Assembly (NCBI GenBank): GCA_002839185.1
Contig: PGXO01000006.1
Location: 51,613 to 115,612 of the forward strand
Length of the DNA stretch: 64,000 nucleotides
Source: Synergistetes bacterium HGW-Synergistetes-1
GTDB lineage: Bacteria; Synergistota; Synergistia; Synergistales; Synergistaceae
Reading direction: 5' to 3'
Part shown: positions 41,261 through 48,458 of the stretch, piece by piece
Layout of the letters: each line of letters opens with the position of its first letter
Numbering within the stretch: position 1 is the first letter of the stretch
Program-made: the position numbers and the translations under genes
Notes under the pieces: model-generated
Told to the model about the DNA's origin: nothing
The model's input: the letters and a program-made list of their open reading frames with translations, nothing else
Database searches by the model: none

Positions 41261-43189
41261 ATGATGGAACTACATACATTCGCAACAAATGTGACGACGA
41301 TGAAAACCGAAACAGAAATGCTCGTCGAGACGGTAACAAATCAGCAGCATAAAACAACGCTCGAAGATTTTATTGTTTCGATAACAAAACTGTCTGACTT
41401 TTTTGACAATGCCCAAAATGTAAAAGCATTAAGTGAGTATGACAAAAAGCCCGATGCTAATAAAAATAATTGTCCTCTCGATATCCTTTGCAAAGACCTC
41501 TTTGCCAAACTGATGGCAGTTGAACCTTTGCTTATTTCCAGTGTTTTTGACTTTTTGCGCCCAGAAAACCAACCGACAGATAATGCAATGGGGCAGCGTA
41601 TAAGGCCTGAAATTCAATATAACCAAAATAGTTTTAATTTGCTTAACAATGAACTGAAAAAGCTTTTTGCTAACAATTTACTCGAAGCATTTGAAGCCCT
41701 AAAATATTTAAGCGGGCACAATAAAACGCTCATAATACTGGGACCAAATGGGAGCGGAAAGACTTTGTTTGCCAATTACCTAAAAAGTGTCGAGACACAT
41801 GTTAAAGTAATACCAGCCTCTAAACCAATAAAGGCTATGGGATACGTTCAAAATATATATGACTCAACGATTGAACGATATAACACTGAAATCTTTAAAG
41901 GCGGCGATTTAAATCATGACTTATTGCAAAAGCTGATAATCGGTTTATGCACTGAACATGATAATGTTGCTCGAGAATACTATGATACAGGAATAAGAAA
42001 CGATACAACCTTTGAAAAAGTTAAGGGAATATTTGACAATTTCTTTGATGTAAAACTGGACAATTCAAATTTTGGAAACAAACAGCTTCAAGGAAAGAAA
42101 CTAGGGCTAAAAGCATTTCCATTTAATAATATGAGTGATGGAGAACGCGTAGCGTTTTTTTACATAGCGACAGTGATAGTTGCACCGCCACAATCATTCA
42201 TTGTCGTGGATGAACCTGAAAACCATTTGAATCCTGCAATATATAACAAAATTTGGGACAGGCTAATGGAAGTTCGGAGCGATTGCCAGTTTATTTTCAT
42301 TTCACACACTATGGAATTTATAAACGCGAGGTCAGATTTTGAACTCGTTAAGATAAAGAGCTTTACTTATCCGAACAAGTTTGATTTTGAGTTTTTGGGT
42401 AGCACATTAGAAGACTTAAGTTCTGACTTCATCGTTGAAGTCGTGGGAAGCCGTAAACCGATTTTATTTTGTGAAGGTTATAAAACTGATTGCGATTTTA
42501 AGGTATATGAGAATTTGTTTGGCGATAAATATACGGTTATTCCAACCGGTAACTGTGCTTCAGTCGAGAATAGTGTTGATGCCTGTAATACTCACGCGAC
42601 TACATATAGTATACAGTCAGCGGTTGGAATAATTGACTCTGACCTTAAAAGTGATGTAGAAATAAATCGTTTAAAAGCTAAGAAGGTTTATGCCTTGAAA
42701 TGCAACGAAATTGAAATGTTGTTGCTTGATGAGGCGGTTTTTAAAAAGGTGTTAGTGCGGATGTTCAAACCAGAAATTGAGTTTGATGCTTTCCAAACTG
42801 CATTTTTTACAAAGCTTACAGAGCGGAAGCAATACATAATAAAACGTCTTGTAAAAACACAAATTGACGAAAAACTCAAAAGTTCAGTTATCGACGATAA
42901 AACAAATAAAACTCAAGCGGAATTAAAAGCAAACCTTTTAACTATTTTCGGTGGGTTTGATGTTGATAAACTATGGGAGATTTGCGATAAAAAGATAACC
43001 GATATCATAGCGCAGCGAGATTATGATATGGCACTCAAATACTGCTGTTTAGAACACACAGAAGTAATAGTCGGAGTTGGAAAACAATTTGTAACAGACT
43101 ACGCAACAATAGCTTTAGGTGTTTTGAAAGAGGATGCAACGCTAGCAGCATCAATCAAGACAAAATACTTTGGAGATTCTGATTTATAG
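41261..43189 (+). CDS. AAA ATPase-DUF4435 (TOPRIM) fusion, PARIS-like defence protein
   Basis: A 642-residue fusion. Residues 1-135 are helical. An ABC/SMC-type ATPase follows: Walker A GPNGSGKT near 161, signature NMSDGERVAFF near 293, Walker B SFIVVDEPENHLNP near 310, FISHTMEF. From about 395 comes a TOPRIM-like DUF4435 domain: ILFCEGYKTDCDF (Glu) and VGIIDSDLKSD (DxD) near 455. In PARIS systems the AriA ATPase senses phage anti-restriction proteins and releases the DUF4435 effector AriB. Here both functions are in one chain. Placement beside a type I restriction locus fits that logic. The start is ATG-ATG with GGAGAG upstream. Confidence 0.82.
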   Translation: MMELHTFATNVTTMKTETEMLVETVTNQQHKTTLEDFIVSITKLSDFFDNAQNVKALSEYDKKPDANKNNCPLDILCKDLFAKLMAVEPLLISSVFDFLRPENQPTDNAMGQRIRPEIQYNQNSFNLLNNELKKLFANNLLEAFEALKYLSGHNKTLIILGPNGSGKTLFANYLKSVETHVKVIPASKPIKAMGYVQNIYDSTIERYNTEIFKGGDLNHDLLQKLIIGLCTEHDNVAREYYDTGIRNDTTFEKVKGIFDNFFDVKLDNSNFGNKQLQGKKLGLKAFPFNNMSDGERVAFFYIATVIVAPPQSFIVVDEPENHLNPAIYNKIWDRLMEVRSDCQFIFISHTMEFINARSDFELVKIKSFTYPNKFDFEFLGSTLEDLSSDFIVEVVGSRKPILFCEGYKTDCDFKVYENLFGDKYTVIPTGNCASVENSVDACNTHATTYSIQSAVGIIDSDLKSDVEINRLKAKKVYALKCNEIEMLLLDEAVFKKVLVRMFKPEIEFDAFQTAFFTKLTERKQYIIKRLVKTQIDEKLKSSVIDDKTNKTQAELKANLLTIFGGFDVDKLWEICDKKITDIIAQRDYDMALKYCCLEHTEVIVGVGKQFVTDYATIALGVLKEDATLAASIKTKYFGDSDL

Positions 43190-43373
43190 CTTGATATCAT
43201 AACGACTTATAAGACAAGCTGTTCAAGACGCTAAATTAATACAAAAACGCCCGTGAATGAATATGCCGCCTAAAACGGTGCACGGTTTCTGCACTTGTGG
43301 TGCATGGACTTCCAACCTTTATATAATCAATTTTAGCATCATATGATGCAAATTCAATACAGGAGGTTGGATT

Positions 43374-43523
43374 ATGACCAATCACAAAGAGACACTAAGG
43401 CTCAAAAGTCTGGGACTCACAAACACGGATATTGCAGCCACCTGCACCTGCGGTCGGAATACAGTGACACTTACGCTGGCAAGGGTACAGGAGAATGGGC
43501 TGCCGTGGGAAAAGCCCGCTCTA
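43374..43523 (+). pseudogene. IS21-family IstA, N-terminal fragment
   Basis: MTNHKETLRLKSLGLTNTDI, then CGRNTVTLTLARVQENGLPW, corresponds to the N-terminal helix-turn-helix of IS21-type transposases. The frame then runs into a 24-bp word (43536) and stops. The catalytic domain and istB are absent. The AGGAGG site and ATG are intact. Together with 44522-44612 it marks a dead IS21-like element. Confidence 0.6.
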
Positions 43524-43535
43524 TGTCGCAGCAGC

Positions 43536-43720
43536 AGATCTACACAATTGACTTAAAGCTATTTATTTTCGTGGTCCATATTCCCCCTCCAACAGTAGCT
43601 GTTTGTAAACACAGATGGGGCAGACCTACACAATTGACAAAATGTGGATAACTGACAGTAAGGCTAACCTTGGGAAAATATGGAGAACACCAATATGGTC
43701 TGACCTATACATTTGACATA
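43536..43720 (-). repeat. 24-bp dispersed word, copies 5-7 (inverted)
   Basis: Three inverted copies: a partial one at 43536-43554 (CTACACAATTGACTT), one at 43617-43639 (GGGGCAGACCTACACAATTG), and one at 43697-43718 (GGTCTGACCTATACATTTGAC). They lie in a non-coding stretch. Confidence 0.7.
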
Positions 43721-43918
43721 AAGGTATCTACTCCTGACATCGGCACAGCAGAGCGAAGCATAAGATTTGAAGCGGTTATGAAAGTCGAAGTTCAACTGAA
43801 AAAAAGGGTTGAAAAGATTTAGAGAATTCCTGATTTGTGAATTATGGGGGCGGAACCATCTGAAGTTTTTTCTATGACTCCTGCTATAAACAGAGGTATT
43901 CCGAGAGTTGTGCATTTT

Positions 43919-43942
43919 GTCAATTGTGTAGGTCTGACCCCT
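43919..43942 (+). repeat. 24-bp dispersed word, copy 8
   Basis: TGTCAA(T)TGTGTAGGTCTGACCCC, directly upstream of the remnant at 43962-44132. Confidence 0.8.
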
Positions 43943-43961
43943 CTGTGTTTTTCCAGGGAAA

Positions 43962-44132
43962 AACTGGTTGAAAAACGAAGTCCCCACTTATGATGGGAAT
44001 GGCCGCAAGATCATTATTGAGTTCCTGGGATACATCGCAAGCTTTGAACACATCGGCAATATGAGCCATTGGGAAAAAGAAGCAACTGTTGCGGCGATCT
44101 TAAAAGACCTGGTCATCTATGATGGCGTATAA
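43962..44132 (+). pseudogene. 3' gene remnant of unknown family
   Basis: About 56 codons in frame to a TAA at 44130: NWLKNEVPTYDGNGRKIIIE, then FLGYIASFEHIGNMSHWEKE and ATVAAILKDLVIYDGV. It has no start or ribosome site and begins just after a 24-bp word, so it is a 3' fragment. I do not recognise it. Confidence 0.45.
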
Positions 44133-44160
44133 GAAATAATTATTTTTGAGGAGAGATTAA

Positions 44161-44466
44161 ATGCTTAGTTCAAATTTAGAAAAACTGTATAAAAGCTTTG
44201 ACGAAATATTGAACGTTGATACTGAAAACAATATTGAATTTTGGTATGCCAGGGATTTGCAGGAATGCTTAGGTTATGCAAGATGGGAAAATTTTATTGT
44301 AGCTATAAATAGAGCGATAGAATCTTGCAAAAGCACTGGAATAGAGCCTTTGTATCATTTTCGTGAGGGCACGAAATTGATAGTCCATGGCAAAGGTGGA
44401 AAACGAGAAATCCAGGATTATATGCTTACTCGATATGCATGCTATTTGATAGGAACAGCCATTGGG
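44161..44466 (+). pseudogene. dinD 5' remnant (DinD N-terminal part)
   Basis: LEKLYKSFDEILNVDTENN, EFWYARDLQECLGYARWENF, then FREGTKLIVHGKGGKREIQD and YMLTRYACYLI are typical of the DinD N-terminal (BRO-like) region. The gene is cut at GTAIG, where an inverted 24-bp word (44464-44487) supplies a nonsense tail and stop. GAGGAGAG and ATG are intact, so a truncated product of about 100 residues may still be made. The matching 3' part is at 9593-9850 on the other strand. Confidence 0.65.
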
Positions 44467-44487
44467 GTCAGACCTACACAATTGACA
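44464..44487 (-). repeat. 24-bp dispersed word, copy 9 (inverted)
   Basis: GGGGTCAGACCTACACAATT-GACA. It forms the breakpoint of the dinD 5' fragment. Confidence 0.8.
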
Positions 44488-44521
44488 AAATGTTGATGAT
44501 TTAGCACTGCCGGGCTATTGT

Positions 44522-44612
44522 GCATATTCCGCTCAAAATTAACACCTCGACCGTTTTAGATTGAATACCCTGACCGCTCCAAACTGAACACCCTGACCGC
44601 TCCAAACTGAAC
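44522..44612. repeat. 23-bp tandem repeats, IS21-type end
   Basis: Two identical 23-bp units (44567-44589 and 44590-44612, containing CCTGACCGCTCCAAACTG), preceded by one diverged unit (44544-44566) and a weaker one (44522-44543). Multiple terminal repeats of about this size are typical of IS21-family ends and bind the transposase. It fits the istA fragment at 43374. Confidence 0.6.
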
Positions 44613-44763
44613 AGGCTGGTAAAAAAAAACACCGGGCAAATAAGACCCCGAGATTCAAGTTGTCGCAAAAATTGCGACAAGTGAGATTGGTTTAATTTTT
44701 GTTTATAACACCTTATATATAAAGGTTTGCATGTTATAATTAAACCGAAGGTGGGGTGTCGTA

Positions 44764-45531
44764 ATGGAGTTATTTCTGAAACTGCTTCGGGCCGGTTGTT
44801 TTTCATACAATGACGTTGTTAAACTGACAGGGAATAAAAAAACTGCCGATTCTTTTTTGCTTCGCTATAAATCTAAGGGTTTGATCGTATCCGTGAAAAA
44901 AAATCTCTACGCTGCTATAAACCCCGAAACAATGGCAGCTGCCGCTACATCGTTTGAGATAGCTTCCTGTATCAATGAGCATTCATACGTTTCACACCAT
45001 TCAGCCTTTACTTATTATGGCATGGCGAATCAGGTCTCTACGAAGCTATACGTATCCTCTCCAGCCCGTTTTAACAACTTTGAATTCAATGGTACTGCTT
45101 ATGTTTACGTGCATCAGAACATCAATTCCGGAATTGTCTCTCCAACGGCCCGTGTACGTATAACAGACCTGGAACGAACTATTTTGGACAGCATAAAGGA
45201 TTTTACCAAGATTGGCGGACTTGAGGAATTGTTGCGCTGTCTCCTTATGGTTACTTTTGTGGATGAAGTTAAGCTGCTTGATTATCTTCCGGAGTACAAA
45301 AATCAGTTCCTTTATCAAAAAACCGGATATATCCTCTCTCATTACCGGGAAGAAATTAAATTAAGCTCTGAGTTTTTTGAGGAATGCCGAAAAAACATTG
45401 GGCAAAGCAAACGATATTTGTATCCGGAACTCAAAGAAGACAAGTCCGGATCTTATAGCAGTGAATGGGGACTTTGCGTTCCGTCCGATTTGTTAAGAGT
45501 CATTGACGAAGGCGGAGATGAAATTGTTTAA
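44764..45531 (+). CDS. Type IV toxin-antitoxin AbiEi-like antitoxin
   Basis: A 255-residue AbiEi-type protein. The N-terminal winged helix reads FSYNDVVKLTGNKKTADSFL, with GLIVSVKKNLYAAINP as the wing. The middle holds ASCINEHSYVSHHSAFTYYG and RITDLERTILDSI, both typical of AbiEi. It represses its own operon and blocks the nucleotidyltransferase toxin, AbiEii, encoded by the overlapping gene downstream. ATG at 44764 follows AAGGTGGGGTGTCGTA. The upstream region carries a dead IS21 end. Confidence 0.9.
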   Translation: MELFLKLLRAGCFSYNDVVKLTGNKKTADSFLLRYKSKGLIVSVKKNLYAAINPETMAAAATSFEIASCINEHSYVSHHSAFTYYGMANQVSTKLYVSSPARFNNFEFNGTAYVYVHQNINSGIVSPTARVRITDLERTILDSIKDFTKIGGLEELLRCLLMVTFVDEVKLLDYLPEYKNQFLYQKTGYILSHYREEIKLSSEFFEECRKNIGQSKRYLYPELKEDKSGSYSSEWGLCVPSDLLRVIDEGGDEIV

Positions 45532-46483
45532 CTACACGAAGAAGGATTTGGACGAAAGAGCCGCAGAACTGAATTTTGTTGCCAATACACTGGAAAAAGT
45601 ACTCCGCCTGGCAGATATCCTGAAATTTATCAATTCAAACATAATGACACGAACAATTCTGGCCCTTAAAGGCGGAACCGCGATCAACCTCACAATATTT
45701 GACTTGCCGAGGCTATCGGTAGATATTGACTTGGATTATGCGGTAAATGATTCAAGAGAAGAAATGATGAAAAGACGGGAAATGATAACGGAGGATATCA
45801 AGAAATACCTGTCGACTGAAAACTATACTCTTACTCCCAGAAGTAAATCACGCCATAGTCTTGACTCGTTTGTCTTTGCCTACAGAACACTCAGCGGATC
45901 GAGTGACAACATAAAAATAGAAATAAACTATTCTCTCCGCGCACATATTTTCGATATTGAGATACGACCAATAATTGCGAGAACTATTATTCCCGGTTTT
46001 AGTGTGAATTCTCTTTCCGTTCGTGAAATCTTTGCAGGAAAGATAAACGCTCTCCTAAGCCGTACCGCACCAAGAGACCTCTACGATGTTTACAACATTA
46101 TCAAGGCCGGGTTTTTTCAGGAAAAGAACGAACGAGATATGCTCCGCAAAGCCGTTGTATTCTATCGTGCAATTTCACAGAAAGAAATTAATGAAGAATT
46201 ATCCTTAGACCATCTGGACCGTATCACCCATCATCAGATAAAGACAGATCTTCTCCCTGTTATACAAAATGGAGAGGTGGTGATGCTGGAAAAAATTCAA
46301 AAGACTGTTCGATCCTTCATATCAGAATTAATGATTTTGACAAACAGAGAACGTGAATTTATCCGATTATTTACAGCGAAAGAATATAGGCCGGAACTAT
46401 TATTCAATGACGACGCTATCCTGGAAAGAGTACGACATCACCCCATGGCTATATGGAAAATTAAGGAGCATAATTCCATTTAA
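45518..46483 (+). CDS. AbiEii-type nucleotidyltransferase toxin
   Basis: A 321-residue AbiEii/AbiGii family protein. LALKGGTAINLTIFDLP near residue 48 and SVDIDLDYAV near 67 form the GG...DxD nucleotidyltransferase core. RDLYDVYNIIKAG is also family-typical. AbiEii toxins are nucleotidyltransferases that stop growth of phage-infected cells. The ATG at 45518 lies inside the antitoxin gene with GAAGG 5 nt upstream (14-nt overlap); a TTG at 45503 is an alternative. Confidence 0.9.
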   Translation: MKLFNYTKKDLDERAAELNFVANTLEKVLRLADILKFINSNIMTRTILALKGGTAINLTIFDLPRLSVDIDLDYAVNDSREEMMKRREMITEDIKKYLSTENYTLTPRSKSRHSLDSFVFAYRTLSGSSDNIKIEINYSLRAHIFDIEIRPIIARTIIPGFSVNSLSVREIFAGKINALLSRTAPRDLYDVYNIIKAGFFQEKNERDMLRKAVVFYRAISQKEINEELSLDHLDRITHHQIKTDLLPVIQNGEVVMLEKIQKTVRSFISELMILTNREREFIRLFTAKEYRPELLFNDDAILERVRHHPMAIWKIKEHNSI

Positions 46484-46544
46484 GGTGGACACGCCACGGA
46501 AGTAATTCAGGACCAAGTAACTTGATAATTGACTTCCAACATGT

Positions 46545-46645
46545 TTGCACTCAAATTCCGATCGACTCACGGCGGACGCAGTCTCTGCCTGCCTTTACGA
46601 CCGCTCGCGAATGCTTGCCAATTGCTCGCCAGGCGGCATGCCCCA
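46545..46645. repeat. Intergenic hairpin-array block 9 (partial)
   Basis: CAAATTCCGATCG, CGGCGGACGCAGTCTCTGCCTGCC, ACGACCGCTCGCGAATGC, TTGCCAATTGCTCGCCAGGCGGC. It is a degenerate member of the family, near the right end of the defence island. Confidence 0.6.
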
Positions 46646-46654
46646 ATTCCAAAA

Positions 46655-46696
46655 CAAAAAAGGCAACCTGCAGATAAACCGCAGATTGCCTTTTTA
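46655..46696 (-). terminator. Terminator of tRNA-Asn
   Basis: On the minus strand AAAAAGGCAATCTGC pairs with GCAGGTTGCCTTTTTT (one mismatch), directly after the tRNA. The plus-strand version can also terminate abiEii transcription. Confidence 0.75.
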
Positions 46697-46701
46697 CTGT
46701 C

Positions 46702-46777
46702 TGGCTCCTCGACGAGGACTCGAACCTCGAACCTAGTGGTTAACAGCCACCCGCGCTGCCGATTGCGCCATCGAGGA
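46702..46777 (-). tRNA. tRNA-Asn (GTT)
   Basis: The minus strand gives a complete 76-nt cloverleaf: acceptor TCCTCGA/TCGAGGA, D arm GCGC...GCGC, anticodon arm GGTGG-CTGTTAA-CCACT, T arm CGAGG-TTCGAGT-CCTCG, discriminator G, and encoded CCA. The anticodon is GTT. It lies about 220 bp right of abiEii, at the edge of the defence island. tRNA genes are common integration sites, but I found no repeated tRNA 3' end elsewhere in the window. Confidence 0.97.
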
Positions 46778-47020
46778 ATAGCTTGCCGAGAACAGAAAAC
46801 TCGACGCAGAGTATTATAGCACCGATTTTCGTTTTGACAACCACCTTTGGCGATTTCGATAATTGCAAAAGTGAGTGCGGCTGATCGGTTTCAGTTCATG
46901 CTGTAACGGGTTTTCAGGTGTTCGGAGACTACCGGTATGCAAATTTTATGTGAGTTCGGCACTTTTAGGGATATACTTGGTATGTATGCGATCATGAATC
47001 AAGAATGGAGGGCTTTGTTT

Positions 47021-48382
47021 ATGTCTTTGATACTTATAAAGAACGGGACAGTCGGGAAGGCAGACGGAGCTTTCCGCGGCGATGTGCTTATAGAGGGCGA
47101 AAAGATCATTGAGGTCAAAGAGGTCATAGAGTGTGTTGACGCAGATGTCGTTGACGCTGAAGGGTCTTATGTGGTCCCGGGCGGGGTGGATCCGCATACT
47201 CATGTGAGCCTGGCATCAAACGGAAGAAGTGTTTCGGACGGTTTTGAGGCTGCGACTAAGGCCGCGATCTGGGGAGGCACCACGACGATTGTCGAGCATC
47301 CCGGATTTGCGCCGGTAGGATCAGATCTTGCTTTTGCTGTTGATGATGCGGTGAATAAAGGAAGCGGTTCATCGTACACGGACTTCGGGGTGCATTTGGT
47401 CTTTCAGGGGACCAACGTAATAGATGAAGAAGAGTTGTGGGGGCTTGTTTTGTTCGGCCACCCGACAGGGAAGGTCTACACTGCATACGACGCCCGGATG
47501 ACTGACGGGCAGATCGTTCCTTTGATGAAAATGATGGAGAGGTCGGGTGGCCTGCTTTTCTATCATGCGGAGAACGACACGGAGATAAGGCGTATTACCT
47601 CTTACTATGAAAAAAAGAGAATGACGGGCAGCAAATACTGGCCGCTGAGCCGCCCCGATCACTGCGAGGCAGAGACCGTGGAGCTCATTCTGGAACTTGC
47701 GAAGAGCACGGGGGTGCCGACCTATATCGTCCACCTTTCCACTTCACTGGGACTAAAAAGTATCATGGAAGCCAGGGCGCATGGACAGAAGGTCTATGCG
47801 GAGACATGCCCGCAGTATCTCTGTCTGACCGATGAACTGTACAGGACTGAGAACGGTATAGACTTCATAATGGCACCTCCGCTTCGCAGGAAAAAGGACT
47901 GTGAAGCGCTCTGGAAAGCTATTGCTTCAGGTGATATCGACACGATAGGGACTGATCACTGTTCTTTCAGCAGGGCGGACAAAGTGAAATACGGCGGGGA
48001 AAACGTATTCAGGTCACCCGGGGGGGTACCTGGGATAGAGACGAGGATGCCGATACTCTTCTCCGAGGGAGTCATGAAGGGGCGCATTTCGCTTGAGCGG
48101 TTTGTGGCTGTAACTTCTACTAACCCCGCGACGATTCTTGGCCTGCAGGAAAAGGGAAGGATAGAGCCGGGGGCTGATGCTGATATCGTTATCATCGACC
48201 CTAAGGCAGAAAAGGTACTCTCAAATGATACGCTGCATCAGAAGGTCGATTACACCCCGTTCGACGGAATGAAGGTGAAGGGATTTCCCTCACATGTCTG
48301 GCTAAGGGGCATGCCGGTGCTTGCTGAGGGAGTCTTTATAGCTGAAGTGCCATCCGGAAAATTTGTAAAGAGGTTTTTGTGA
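47021..48382 (+). CDS. Dihydropyrimidinase/hydantoinase family cyclic amidohydrolase
   Basis: A 453-residue amidohydrolase that opens cyclic amides such as hydantoins or dihydropyrimidines. Metal-site motifs are in the expected order: PGGVDPHTHV, GKVYTAYD (position of the carbamylated Lys), YHAENDTE, PTYIVHLST, and TIGTDHCSF. The C-terminal beta sandwich closes with KGRIEPGADADIVIIDP. The start is the ATG at 47021 with GGAGGG 8 nt upstream; the open frame further upstream is not supported. It converges on ssnA. Such hydantoinase genes accompany ssnA and xanthine dehydrogenase in anaerobic purine-catabolic loci (established association, inference here). Confidence 0.92.
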   Translation: MSLILIKNGTVGKADGAFRGDVLIEGEKIIEVKEVIECVDADVVDAEGSYVVPGGVDPHTHVSLASNGRSVSDGFEAATKAAIWGGTTTIVEHPGFAPVGSDLAFAVDDAVNKGSGSSYTDFGVHLVFQGTNVIDEEELWGLVLFGHPTGKVYTAYDARMTDGQIVPLMKMMERSGGLLFYHAENDTEIRRITSYYEKKRMTGSKYWPLSRPDHCEAETVELILELAKSTGVPTYIVHLSTSLGLKSIMEARAHGQKVYAETCPQYLCLTDELYRTENGIDFIMAPPLRRKKDCEALWKAIASGDIDTIGTDHCSFSRADKVKYGGENVFRSPGGVPGIETRMPILFSEGVMKGRISLERFVAVTSTNPATILGLQEKGRIEPGADADIVIIDPKAEKVLSNDTLHQKVDYTPFDGMKVKGFPSHVWLRGMPVLAEGVFIAEVPSGKFVKRFL

Positions 48383-48401
48383 CAGGCTGGTCATAGAGCA
48401 T

Positions 48402-48443
48402 AAAAACCGCATCCCATCAGATCATCGATGGGATGCGGTTTTT
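48402..48443. terminator. Bidirectional terminator between hydantoinase and ssnA genes
   Basis: Perfect 17-bp stem AAAAACCGCATCCCATC / GATGGGATGCGGTTTTT with an 8-nt loop. T-runs occur on both strands. Confidence 0.9.
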
Positions 48444-48458
48444 ATGTGTATCTGCGTT

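Noticed and set aside
46702..46777. tRNA-Asn as a proven attachment site
   Set aside because: No direct repeat of the tRNA 3' end and no integrase gene were found inside the window, so only proximity supports it.
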